In this document: positions 24,903 to 32,830 of the stretch, piece by piece | Numbering within the stretch: position 1 is the stretch's first letter | Layout: each line of letters begins with the position of its first letter | Virus record (IMG/VR): IMGVR_UViG_3300032085_000337 | Location: 1-64,000 of that record | DNA length: 64,000 nt | Strand: one strand, 5' to 3' | DNA from: a virus | Made by a program: the position numbers and the translations under genes | The notes under the pieces: generated by a model | What the model was told of the DNA's origin: nothing | Seen by the model: the letters and a program-made list of their open reading frames with translations, nothing else | The model's database searches: none

Positions 24903-25844
24903 TTACGCAAGAGGCGCAGTCATAACAGTTGCAAGGTTCTCTGGACGGTACAGTTTCAGACCGTAACGTGCAGTAGTAACGAACTCTGTACGCTGGAAGT
25001 CTTTGTTGTACTCTGTGTCCACTTCTGGCATCTGACGCCATGCACCAACGAAAGGCAATACAGCTTGGTCAGCAGAGAAGAACATGTTTGTGATTGCGTT
25101 GTTTACAGTTGTACCACCGATTGTTTCAGCAGCTTCTGTCTTCAGGTAGTTAGAAGTGTAAACGTCGAAACCGTAGATGTTCGCAATGAACGACATACCA
25201 GTTGCAATACCATCACGTACAACACCTTCCCAACGTGGGTTGTTGGATACGTTTGTAAGTTGTGACAGTGTGTTAAGTTCAAACTCAACTGATGGGTCAA
25301 CGATAGCTACGAGGTTCTTCTGTGGAACTTTTGCAGTCTTAAGAGCAAGGTTGGCTTTAGCAAAGTCTGCTACGCCGATCTTACCGCCAGTACCTGAACC
25401 GAGCATACGGTGATCAACGCCATTGATTGTGTTGGCATCGTCAACAGTTTGCTGGCCACCGAGAGCCATGATGTCTGACTCAAGACGTTCCATGAGAGCA
25501 CGTTCCTGAAGTGGTACGAACTGAGACATGATCTCGTTTGCGTAGTACACATCCTGCATTGCTTTGTTGGTGATGTAGTTACCAGCTTGCAGGTACTCAG
25601 TGATTGAGAATGTGAACTGTGCATCGTCGATGGGATCGTATGTTACAGCTGTATCTTCAGAGTAGTTGTTGATTGTCGCATCACCGAGTGATGGGATTTT
25701 GAATGTGTCTCCGTCTGGGAATTGATCCAGCCACTTGACATATTTCATACCCTGCAGTTCGTCACGCAGGATTTCTTTAAGTTCGGCGGACCAAACTTCT
25801 GCACGTTTTGCAAGTGCGAGTGTTGCTACTGTGTTACCAGCCAT
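24903..25844 (-). CDS. Major capsid protein (phage A)
   Basis: 313 residues. It follows the scaffold gene and is closed by its own terminator, as expected for the most abundant virion protein. The sequence has features of podovirus HK97-fold capsids: an early Trp-Ser-x-Glu-Leu-Lys-Glu helix, a Gly-Asp-Thr-Phe-Lys-Ile-Pro strand, and a C-terminal Tyr-Gly-Leu-Lys-Leu-Tyr-Arg-Pro-Glu segment. It forms the icosahedral shell. Confidence 0.9.
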   Translation of the reverse strand: MAGNTVATLALAKRAEVWSAELKEILRDELQGMKYVKWLDQFPDGDTFKIPSLGDATINNYSEDTAVTYDPIDDAQFTFSITEYLQAGNYITNKAMQDVYYANEIMSQFVPLQERALMERLESDIMALGGQQTVDDANTINGVDHRMLGSGTGGKIGVADFAKANLALKTAKVPQKNLVAIVDPSVEFELNTLSQLTNVSNNPRWEGVVRDGIATGMSFIANIYGFDVYTSNYLKTEAAETIGGTTVNNAITNMFFSADQAVLPFVGAWRQMPEVDTEYNKDFQRTEFVTTARYGLKLYRPENLATVMTAPLA

Positions 25845-25856
25845 TGTCGTATTCCT

Positions 25857-26624
25857 TTATCGGTAAAAGTTGTCACCCAGACGGTCGGCATCAGCCATCA
25901 TTGCTCGCTGGGTAGACGGTTTATAGTATAGTGACGAGTTCTCTTTGCGAAGGCGTTGGTAGTAACCAAAGTCCCTCTCAGAAGAGGCTTGCATTGTAGA
26001 ACCTTCGGTACGAATGCTCCCTTGAACCAGTGGGTTTGAACGGGGTGCTGGCTTACCCATCAACTGCATAAACGCAGCAGGGGACTTAGCAGCCATACTC
26101 TGTAGCTCCGCCATTGGTAGCCCTAGCTCAGAAGCTTTTTGCTGCACTGTAGCAGCTGCCTCTGTTCCGTAGGCCTTTTCAAGTTCCGACTCAACCAGAG
26201 CAATGTTGCTTTTAGCTACACTTTCCTGCTCTCGCTTCCTCAGGGTCTGTTCAACTAGGCTCTCAATGTCTGCTTCACTCGAACTTGGCTTGGTATTAGC
26301 TACATCCGCAGTGCCACCGATATTATTATTGGGGTCTGAAAGTTCGGCGGTGGAGGCCGAGGCCGTTTCTTTCAGATGTTCAGTAACTCCTAGTCGATAA
26401 GCCTGTTTCTCAAGGTCAGCCTTCAAAGCAGCATTCTCTTGTTTCATCTGTTCGATGAACTTATCTGCTTCAAGTTTGCCTTTAGCTAGTGCTTCGACAT
26501 CATTGAACTTACGTCCCTCTCCCACAAGTTCATTCACAACAGAAGGGCTGGTCGGCTCCTCAAAAGATGAAACTTGCTCACTCTGTGTTGCGGGGGTCAC
26601 CTGCTCCTCAGAAAATACACTCAT
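25857..26624 (-). CDS. Scaffolding protein
   Basis: 255 residues, Glu/Gln/Ala/Ser-rich and largely helical, with a coiled-coil segment near 45-80 and a basic C-terminus. It precedes the capsid gene, which is the standard place. Scaffold proteins direct procapsid assembly and leave before packaging. Confidence 0.85.
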   Translation of the reverse strand: MSVFSEEQVTPATQSEQVSSFEEPTSPSVVNELVGEGRKFNDVEALAKGKLEADKFIEQMKQENAALKADLEKQAYRLGVTEHLKETASASTAELSDPNNNIGGTADVANTKPSSSEADIESLVEQTLRKREQESVAKSNIALVESELEKAYGTEAAATVQQKASELGLPMAELQSMAAKSPAAFMQLMGKPAPRSNPLVQGSIRTEGSTMQASSERDFGYYQRLRKENSSLYYKPSTQRAMMADADRLGDNFYR

Positions 26625-26626
26625 TG

Positions 26627-26869
26627 TTATTCCTTGTCTAAGTTGATCAGGTCCAACACAGTGGTCACTGCTCGATTGAACCCGTTACGGTCTGCCTGTT
26701 TATATGCCCACGAGGGTGAGTCATAGTCTGCGGCAGGGGTAGTCTCCTTAAGCATAGGCTCTAGGATTTCTTTGAGGCGGTCTAGACTATCTCTGTTAGA
26801 CTGGAGTGTCTGGGCAACCGCCTCTTTTTCTTTCTTTGACTTACAGTCTCTGAACCAAGCTGCCTTCAT
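26627..26869 (-). CDS. Small protein between portal and scaffold
   Basis: 80 residues, charged and helical, no known motif. It overlaps the portal gene by 4 bases and ends 2 bases before the scaffold gene. Proteins of similar size sit here in other SIO1-type phages. Role unknown. Confidence 0.6.
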   Translation of the reverse strand: MKAAWFRDCKSKKEKEAVAQTLQSNRDSLDRLKEILEPMLKETTPAADYDSPSWAYKQADRNGFNRAVTTVLDLINLDKE

Positions 26870-28647
26870 TCAAGAGGCTCCTCAGGGGCAGGCTGAAGCT
26901 CTTGTGAGCCTTGGTCAACCATCTCCTCTTGTTCAGCCTCAAACTCAATCTGAGCCTCTGTAGCAACCTTCTGAGTCTCCATCTGTTCACTGACAGATAC
27001 GTTCTCTTTGAAGAGTGCTGGCTCACCAAGTTCGTCTGCAAGGAGACGGGCAAACTCTTTGCCTGAAAGGTGGGCTGCTACTGTAGGATCAGAAGCTTTG
27101 ATCTGATACATTGTTGTGAGGTTCTGGACACGTTGAGCACGTTCAGCAAAGTGACGAGCACCCATTGGAACGATCTTACCATTGGCTTTGATATCGTCCC
27201 GTGTGATCTGTGTGAAGAAGTAAAGACCTGTGTCTTCATTCAAGACCTTAGCTGTATCCTCATAGTCCATGTTACGACGAGCAGTCTCAAGCATGGCGTT
27301 CAGGATAGGCTCAAGAAACACACGTTCAAAGTGGGCAGTCTTGTGTTGGAAGATACGACCAGCAGCTGTCATAAGCTGACCTACTTCAAAGGCTGTCTTC
27401 TCACCTGCACTACGGATACCCATAGCCTCACGAGGAGCACCTGCCATCATCTCCATCTTAGCTTCGATGTTCTGAATCTGGAAGTCTGCATTAAGTGCTG
27501 TACTGTCAGGTGCAAGGTAACCTACATCACCCTCATCGCCCAAGTAGATACGAGCATTAGGCTCGAAGTCGAAGTCCTCTACGTCACCCCTGATCTTAAG
27601 GACAGGGTAGGCAATCTGATCAAACACATCAGCCTTAAGGTTCTCAAGGTGATCAATGCGATACTGCATACCTACGAGGTTATCAAGTGGCCCCATGCTG
27701 TAGAGGTTGTCAGGGCGGTCTCGCCAGCCAACGTGGAAGATAGGATCACGACCAAGCCAAGAAGGGTTCTCTTCGTTTGACAGGACGTATGCACGGTCTA
27801 CAATAGTGATGATACGGTTGTTAAGGAGCTTACCCTCAACCTTGTCGTAGATGTCACCGTAGAAAGTAAGAACCTCTACGTAGTCTGATTCGTAGTAGTC
27901 TGTGAGAGAGGCAAAGCCATCAGCTACAAAACCCTCAGACTTGTTGATGTCTACTTCGTTACCTCTGGCAGAACCACGGTTGCCAAGCATCTTGTTGAAG
28001 ATGTCAGCCATGTAACCCTTTGATGAGTCATTCTCTACCATGCGTTGAATTTCACCCAAGGTAAGAACAGACCTAACGATCTTAGGTGTGTCCGAGAAAT
28101 TCGCAGCAAGAGGATTGAAACAGATATCGAAGGGAGAGATACGAACTACTTTAGGACCAACGTAGTTTACGATACGGTCACCGTCTTCATACTCAGTTAC
28201 TTTACGTCCAAAGTCTACAGTCGCAAAGCAGTTACCATACTGGATGTAGTCGTTAACTAGTTTACTCGTAGTGTTTACAAAGTCAGACTGACGTAGCTTG
28301 TTTTGCATATACGCCTGAATGATAGACCGTTTGATCTTAGTATCGGAATCAGCATCAGTAGCTTCAAAACGGAACCAACGCTTCTGAGGGAACAAAGCAG
28401 CAAAGTAGTTTGCGTGAAGGTTGTCAGCAATCTGAGTCAGCTTGGGGGTGGTTGTAGAGTTAGACCAAGGCAACTTGTTGTTAGATGTGGTACGAGTGTC
28501 CGTAGCATAGATATAGTTACGAAGCTCTTTCCACTCTTTAACCTTTTCAGAACGTGCATTGTTCCAAGAAGTCCAACGGTTAGCAATCTCCACAGCTAGG
28601 CTGTGAGGATCAATCATGCTTTCAATGTCAATAGTAGTGCCAGCCAT
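26866..28647 (-). CDS. Portal protein / head-tail connector (podovirus)
   Basis: 593 residues, similar to T7 gp8 (536). N-terminal segment with Trp-Lys-Glu-Leu-Arg-Asn-Tyr-Ile-Tyr-Ala, then Trp-Ser-Asn-Ser and Leu-His-Ala-Asn-Tyr, a pattern common to podovirus portals. The C-terminus is Glu/Gln-rich. It forms the dodecameric DNA gate. It has its own promoter just upstream (28,703-28,675) and comes after the large terminase. Confidence 0.9.
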   Translation of the reverse strand: MAGTTIDIESMIDPHSLAVEIANRWTSWNNARSEKVKEWKELRNYIYATDTRTTSNNKLPWSNSTTTPKLTQIADNLHANYFAALFPQKRWFRFEATDADSDTKIKRSIIQAYMQNKLRQSDFVNTTSKLVNDYIQYGNCFATVDFGRKVTEYEDGDRIVNYVGPKVVRISPFDICFNPLAANFSDTPKIVRSVLTLGEIQRMVENDSSKGYMADIFNKMLGNRGSARGNEVDINKSEGFVADGFASLTDYYESDYVEVLTFYGDIYDKVEGKLLNNRIITIVDRAYVLSNEENPSWLGRDPIFHVGWRDRPDNLYSMGPLDNLVGMQYRIDHLENLKADVFDQIAYPVLKIRGDVEDFDFEPNARIYLGDEGDVGYLAPDSTALNADFQIQNIEAKMEMMAGAPREAMGIRSAGEKTAFEVGQLMTAAGRIFQHKTAHFERVFLEPILNAMLETARRNMDYEDTAKVLNEDTGLYFFTQITRDDIKANGKIVPMGARHFAERAQRVQNLTTMYQIKASDPTVAAHLSGKEFARLLADELGEPALFKENVSVSEQMETQKVATEAQIEFEAEQEEMVDQGSQELQPAPEEPLE

Positions 28648-28674
28648 TGTGACTCCTAGTCTAGCTATGTGTTA

Positions 28675-28703
28675 ATAATAACACACTGTGATATTTATGT
28701 CAA
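28675..28703 (-). promoter_or_regulatory. Sigma70 promoter for the portal-capsid block
   Basis: Minus strand: TTGACA (28,703-28,698), 17 bases, TATTAT (28,680-28,675), in the gap between the large terminase and portal genes. It would supply head genes independently of the terminase transcript. Confidence 0.75.
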
Positions 28704-28706
28704 CAC

Positions 28707-30251
28707 TTAAAATGCAACACCACCGAATTTAGGGTGAAATACTACATTATTATCTTGACTTCTTTTTCTTTTTACTGCTGAACTAGGCTTAACGGCAACC
28801 TCAACGGCTGCAGCAAGACAGTCTTTACAGTCATCATGCGCTGGGTTGTAAGAGACAAGCTCCTCTTCCAGCACCTGACAGTTACCACCACGGTAGTGAT
28901 ACATCTGCAAGTTGTCATACCGAGGCTCAAGGATAGCAGCGATACGTTCTTCTTTAGAACCCTGATGTCTGTTAGGTCTGTGCTCATCAATCTTCAAAGC
29001 AAGACCATTAGGTTTGATGTAGTTGTCCTTGAGTTCAGAAACGATAGCTGACTGAGCAGCTGTACATTCAGCCCGTAACTTCCTAAAGTCCCAACGGTTA
29101 AGAAGGTCTAGGATGTGACGGAAGTACTCAGAAATCTTATCTGTCTTAAAGCGATCAATGTCCAAGACGTAGACGTTGTTCTCTGAGTCAACACCAATAA
29201 CTACGATAGCCGTATAGTCTGCTCGTTTACTGACAGAGTAAGCAAAGTCAACAGCTGCACTTACATTAAGTTTCTGCCCCTTGTAGAACCACTGACCGCC
29301 ATCTCTGGTGAGGTGTTTCTTATCATAGTACTGGAACTTCTCATAGGCGATAGGTTGACTGTCAGGGTCGGTAGGGTCATTGTAGTACTGTGCTCTGAAC
29401 TGAACACGGTCCAAGTACTGACCACGCTTCTTGGCAAGGATTTGTACATCAAAGCCAAAGAACTTACCGTCCTTACGGAGTTGACGAGGCCAGAGGAACT
29501 CCCCTGTACCATCACCGTTATCTTCTACAGCCTTCTCCATTACCTCGTAGATATTCTCTTTACCTACAAGCTCTCCCTCTTTGGAGTAGATATCCTCTTC
29601 CATACCCATCAAGTCTGAGTACAAGTCTTTAGGATGGTAACGTGTACCTACTACCCACTCCTGTGCTTCACTACCTTCGATAGACGAAAGCAGGGAGTAC
29701 TGAGACTTAACCTTGTTACGGCCTTCGTTTGTGTAGGCGTTCTCAAAAACAACAACGTCATCTAGGACGGCAATATCGCAGTGCATACCTGTAAGAGAGG
29801 TAGTAAGGCCACCTGTAAAGATAGAAGGGTCACGGATAGCTTCCTTCTTACGGTCTGGGTGATCAAGTGCAATCTCTGATGTAGTCCACTTCTCACGTTT
29901 ACTTTCATCCTTGTTGAGGTGATCAGGCCAGTACTTCTGGTGAATGTCTGACTCGAATATGTTCTTGATAAAGGATAGCTGCTTCTGTGCTAGGTTAGAT
30001 GTAGCAGAGATATACAGAACACGTAGGGTTGGGTTCTTGGTAAGCTCCCATGCAACCCTGTAAGCTACAAGGGCAGACTTACCGTGGTCACGAGGAAACA
30101 ACAAAAGCTGGTGAGACTTAGCATCCTGCCGAGTCCACCACTTACATACGTCTTCGTGACAACTTCCGAGAACACGTTGAGGAGCAACAAGCCTGATGAA
30201 TGTCACCAAGCTTGCCTCCGCAGCTTCTCTGATTTCGTGTATACTTGCCAT
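28707..30251 (-). CDS. terL: Terminase large subunit (podovirus type)
   Basis: 514 residues. ATPase: Walker A-like FPRDHGKS at 52-59 and Walker B Ile-Ala-Val-Leu-Asp-Asp near 165. C-terminal RNase H-like nuclease: Asp in Ala-Val-Asp-Phe-Ala-Tyr, Asp in Val-Leu-Asp-Ile-Asp, and a last Asp near the His-Asp-Asp-Cys segment. It packages DNA into the procapsid with the small subunit at 34,695-35,186. The two are separated by about 4.4 kb, which is unusual. Confidence 0.92.
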   Translation of the reverse strand: MASIHEIREAAEASLVTFIRLVAPQRVLGSCHEDVCKWWTRQDAKSHQLLLFPRDHGKSALVAYRVAWELTKNPTLRVLYISATSNLAQKQLSFIKNIFESDIHQKYWPDHLNKDESKREKWTTSEIALDHPDRKKEAIRDPSIFTGGLTTSLTGMHCDIAVLDDVVVFENAYTNEGRNKVKSQYSLLSSIEGSEAQEWVVGTRYHPKDLYSDLMGMEEDIYSKEGELVGKENIYEVMEKAVEDNGDGTGEFLWPRQLRKDGKFFGFDVQILAKKRGQYLDRVQFRAQYYNDPTDPDSQPIAYEKFQYYDKKHLTRDGGQWFYKGQKLNVSAAVDFAYSVSKRADYTAIVVIGVDSENNVYVLDIDRFKTDKISEYFRHILDLLNRWDFRKLRAECTAAQSAIVSELKDNYIKPNGLALKIDEHRPNRHQGSKEERIAAILEPRYDNLQMYHYRGGNCQVLEEELVSYNPAHDDCKDCLAAAVEVAVKPSSAVKRKRSQDNNVVFHPKFGGVAF

Positions 30252-30252
30252 T

Positions 30253-30660
30253 CTACGTAGGGTTTCCAGCTGACCAAGAGGTTACAACAGATGTATTAAA
30301 GTAAGTAAGGTATTCATAAACACCAGTTGTACGAGATGTTGCTCTAGACGTTGATCTCCTTGTTGTTTGGTTCATCTCGTACGAGGGATTGTAGGTACTC
30401 CAGTATGTTGTCCAGTAAGTCAGATAGGATGTGCTCCAAGAAGTATTCCACCCAGAAGAAGTTTCTACAAAGGTTTGAAGGCTTGTCGTAGAAACTGTAG
30501 AATACAGATCACTCTTGTTATAAAAGTCTGAAAAAGATATAGGCCCAGAAGAAGGCAGGGACGGTGCTCCGTAGTACTCAGCCAAGGAGTGAGGAGGTGT
30601 ACCACTATACTCCGATGAAATCTCGTTTAGAGATAAAGTTCCAGATGTTTTAATAGTCAT
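30253..30660 (-). CDS. Tail-associated protein with W/S/T/Y-rich region
   Basis: 135 residues. The N-terminal 50 residues match a short phage tail module (Ser-Gly-x-Leu-Ser-Leu-Asn-Glu-Ile, Leu-Ala-Glu-Tyr-Tyr, Ile-Ser-Phe-Ser-Asp-Phe-Tyr). Residues about 52-135 are low-complexity, dominated by Ser, Thr, Trp and Tyr. Such aromatic-polar surfaces suit binding to sugars. It lies between the modification-like cassette and the large terminase. Exact role unknown. Confidence 0.6.
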   Translation of the reverse strand: MTIKTSGTLSLNEISSEYSGTPPHSLAEYYGAPSLPSSGPISFSDFYNKSDLYSTVSTTSLQTFVETSSGWNTSWSTSYLTYWTTYWSTYNPSYEMNQTTRRSTSRATSRTTGVYEYLTYFNTSVVTSWSAGNPT

Positions 30661-30669
30661 GATTTCGTC

Positions 30670-31569
30670 CTACTTGTATGCGTCTTTCATAAGAGACCTG
30701 ACTTCGTGGATGTAGGCTATGTACTGCACAACTCTGTCTTGCCAATCTTGGTGTATCTCTGGGTGTACAAGACCTGATTGATAATTGGAGAGGAGTTTGT
30801 TGACAAGCTTCTTAGGTTCTAGTGAATTTATAAGTGGTTCGTTTATGTGTGAAAACCCGCAGAGGTTTCTCTCTTTGAAGTTAGTTAAAGGAGAAACACG
30901 TTTGCCTAAAGAAACAGCATTAATAATTGACTCACTATTATGCGATGCGTATACCACATCAACGTAAGGCATGATTGAGTAGATGTCGTCTTCTGGGGAA
31001 AGGATACTTGCACAGGGCAGTAACATTTCTTTCAGTTCCTGTAAGTTCTCTTTGTGGGTAAGAGGGTGAGGCTTAATAGCAGCAAGCTTCCCGTGCTCCT
31101 CAACAACCCACCGTAACTTTGGCACACTGGTAATCTTTGGAAAAATGTTTGATCCCGCAAGAACGGCTATAGCCTCATACCTACTAGTAGGTTTTGAGCC
31201 GCCTATGTGTGAGTACTTGTTTGCGGAACCTCCCATAACTCTATCTGACAGAAAACCTGTGTAATCAAATTTGTCTATCTTACTACTACACAAAGCATCC
31301 TGTACTTGTATTTGTTTTATCTCTTGTTGCAAAGGGTTTAACATAAAGAACCCAGCAAAGGATGTATAGTTTACTGTCCAAAACTGCAGAGGTTGAAAAG
31401 CGGTACAGTCGTAAGAACCTACACATGGGTAGTCTTTCAGTACTTCCAGCGTAAAAGCTTCTACAGGTTTTAAGATGTCAAGATCAGAAGTAAAGGAAAA
31501 AGTATTCCCTAAACGTAGCTCCATCTCTTTTTCATCAAACATTTTTCCTTCTGTTTCTAAATCAAGCAA
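30670..31569 (-). CDS. Glycosyltransferase-like protein (GT-B / capsule synthesis type)
   Basis: 299 residues. The C-terminal half contains Lys-Pro-His-Pro (near 190) and then a segment with Val-Val-Tyr-Ala-Ser-His-Asn-Ser-Glu-Ser and Ala-Val-Ser-Leu-Gly-Lys-Arg-Val, the pattern seen in capsule polysaccharide (KpsC/KpsS-like) and GT-B donor-binding domains. The N-terminal half is not recognised. The start could also be Met10 (Met-Phe-Asp-Glu-Lys). It overlaps the GNAT gene by 8 bases, so they are co-translated. AT-richer than the structural genes around it. Confidence 0.55.
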   Translation of the reverse strand: MLDLETEGKMFDEKEMELRLGNTFSFTSDLDILKPVEAFTLEVLKDYPCVGSYDCTAFQPLQFWTVNYTSFAGFFMLNPLQQEIKQIQVQDALCSSKIDKFDYTGFLSDRVMGGSANKYSHIGGSKPTSRYEAIAVLAGSNIFPKITSVPKLRWVVEEHGKLAAIKPHPLTHKENLQELKEMLLPCASILSPEDDIYSIMPYVDVVYASHNSESIINAVSLGKRVSPLTNFKERNLCGFSHINEPLINSLEPKKLVNKLLSNYQSGLVHPEIHQDWQDRVVQYIAYIHEVRSLMKDAYK

Positions 31570-32089
31570 AAGGCATTACCCGCATTTCGTAACCCATGAA
31601 GTCGGTGTAACCTAGTAACTTTGTAGCAAGATTCTTTTCCCCTTGACCAGTAAGGAAAGAAACGGCGAGCTTGCTATAGCTGGGAACAACGGGCATCATA
31701 GCTTTGAAACCCTTAGAGGCTGCGGATTGTGTGACAAGGTCGTACATTTCTGTACCAATACCCTTTCCTCTGTGGGACTCCTTCACGGCAGTCATAAGCG
31801 TAACTACAAGCTCTGACTGTAGGTAACCTGCGTTGACAATAGCCTTTTGAAGTTCAGGATGAGTGTTCACGTAACCAGAACCAGAAGCGGTACGCCACAT
31901 ATGAGCACCTACAAGATTACCGTCCTCGTAAGCAAAGATAACCTCTGCTCCTAAATGTTTTGTACACTCATGTTCAAACATTACATCAAGGGGAACTGTA
32001 GCATCTGCATCCCCTTTAATAAAAGAAATAAGGTTTTCTTTTTCCGAACTAGACAAGGAATCGAGAAGTTGTTTTTTGTATTCAATCAT
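31562..32089 (-). CDS. GNAT-family N-acetyltransferase
   Basis: 175 residues. The acetyl-CoA-binding motif is clear: Ser-His-Arg-Gly-Lys-Gly-Ile-Gly-Thr near 109-117 (R-x-x-G-x-G). Overlaps its neighbours on both sides by 8 bases, forming a tight cassette with the PP-loop ATPase and glycosyltransferase-like genes. The acceptor could be an amino sugar, a nucleotide sugar or a protein; nothing in the sequence decides. Confidence 0.8.
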   Translation of the reverse strand: MIEYKKQLLDSLSSSEKENLISFIKGDADATVPLDVMFEHECTKHLGAEVIFAYEDGNLVGAHMWRTASGSGYVNTHPELQKAIVNAGYLQSELVVTLMTAVKESHRGKGIGTEMYDLVTQSAASKGFKAMMPVVPSYSKLAVSFLTGQGEKNLATKLLGYTDFMGYEMRVMPFA

Positions 32090-32807
32090 TATTAGACCAC
32101 TCCAATCTTTTACAGATTAAGTCTTTTATTTCAAGAAGAGTATTTCTGTTACAGGAAAGACAGTCTCCACAGGCCTCTACGTGAGTACCTGTAAATATAG
32201 GAGTCCTACAACTGAAACACAAACGCATGTACTCTTTAGGTAAAGAAAGGTAGCTTTTAAAGAAGTCTCTATTCTCTGTATGCCAACTGAGTTTCACTTT
32301 CCCAAACGAGAGTGTGCGAACCATTTCCGAAAGAGCTTCTACTTGTTCTTCCTCGAAGTACTCTGACCTTTTAACAATCCCAGTATTTCTTAGAAAAGCT
32401 ACCATCAAATCTTCACCGATAACAATATACTTAAGATTATACTTCACGGCCATTTGAACGGATAGTAAAACAGGCATAAAGAAATCACGCATTACTCCTG
32501 AGTTAAAACGAGGGTCTATGTCTACACTAGATACAAAAAGCTCGACATCTCTTTGGATATGTTCTACTTGTTTTTTTACAAGGTGTTCTTCTACTTTGTG
32601 TCTTTCCCTAAGACTGGGTAAAAGTTTGACATGGTGTGCGTAGATAGTTCTATCGGTGACTACTCTACTATACTGCCATAAAACATATGCACTGTCTAAA
32701 CCCCCTGACAAAAGTAGAAGAGAGTCTACACCATTCTTAGCTTCTGAAAAAACTTCCTCGAAAGGTACAAAACCCGTAGGTACAAAACCATTCTTTTTAG
32801 GAATCAT
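32082..32807 (-). CDS. QueC-like PP-loop ATPase with C-terminal zinc cluster
   Basis: 241 residues. PP-loop SGGLDS at 34-39, the ATP pyrophosphatase signature. Near the C-terminus Cys197, Cys200, Cys213, Cys216 and Cys219 form a cluster like the zinc site of QueC, which makes the 7-cyano-7-deazaguanine precursor of queuosine and of some modified phage DNAs. No queD, queE, folE or DNA-inserting transglycosylase gene is seen here, so a different amidating or thiolating role is equally possible. It is the first gene of a three-gene AT-rich cassette after the tail fiber gene. Confidence 0.65.
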   Translation of the reverse strand: MIPKKNGFVPTGFVPFEEVFSEAKNGVDSLLLLSGGLDSAYVLWQYSRVVTDRTIYAHHVKLLPSLRERHKVEEHLVKKQVEHIQRDVELFVSSVDIDPRFNSGVMRDFFMPVLLSVQMAVKYNLKYIVIGEDLMVAFLRNTGIVKRSEYFEEEQVEALSEMVRTLSFGKVKLSWHTENRDFFKSYLSLPKEYMRLCFSCRTPIFTGTHVEACGDCLSCNRNTLLEIKDLICKRLEWSNND

Positions 32808-32830
32808 AAAACAGACCTGACGCTTTTTGT

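Noticed and set aside
27070-27780. 236-residue plus-strand ORF
   Set aside because: Antisense to the portal gene; Cys/Leu/Thr-rich translation with no family pattern.
32082-32807. A complete 7-deazaguanine DNA modification pathway
   Set aside because: Only a QueC-like protein is present. No FolE, QueD, QueE or DpdA-like gene could be found, so the pathway cannot be claimed.
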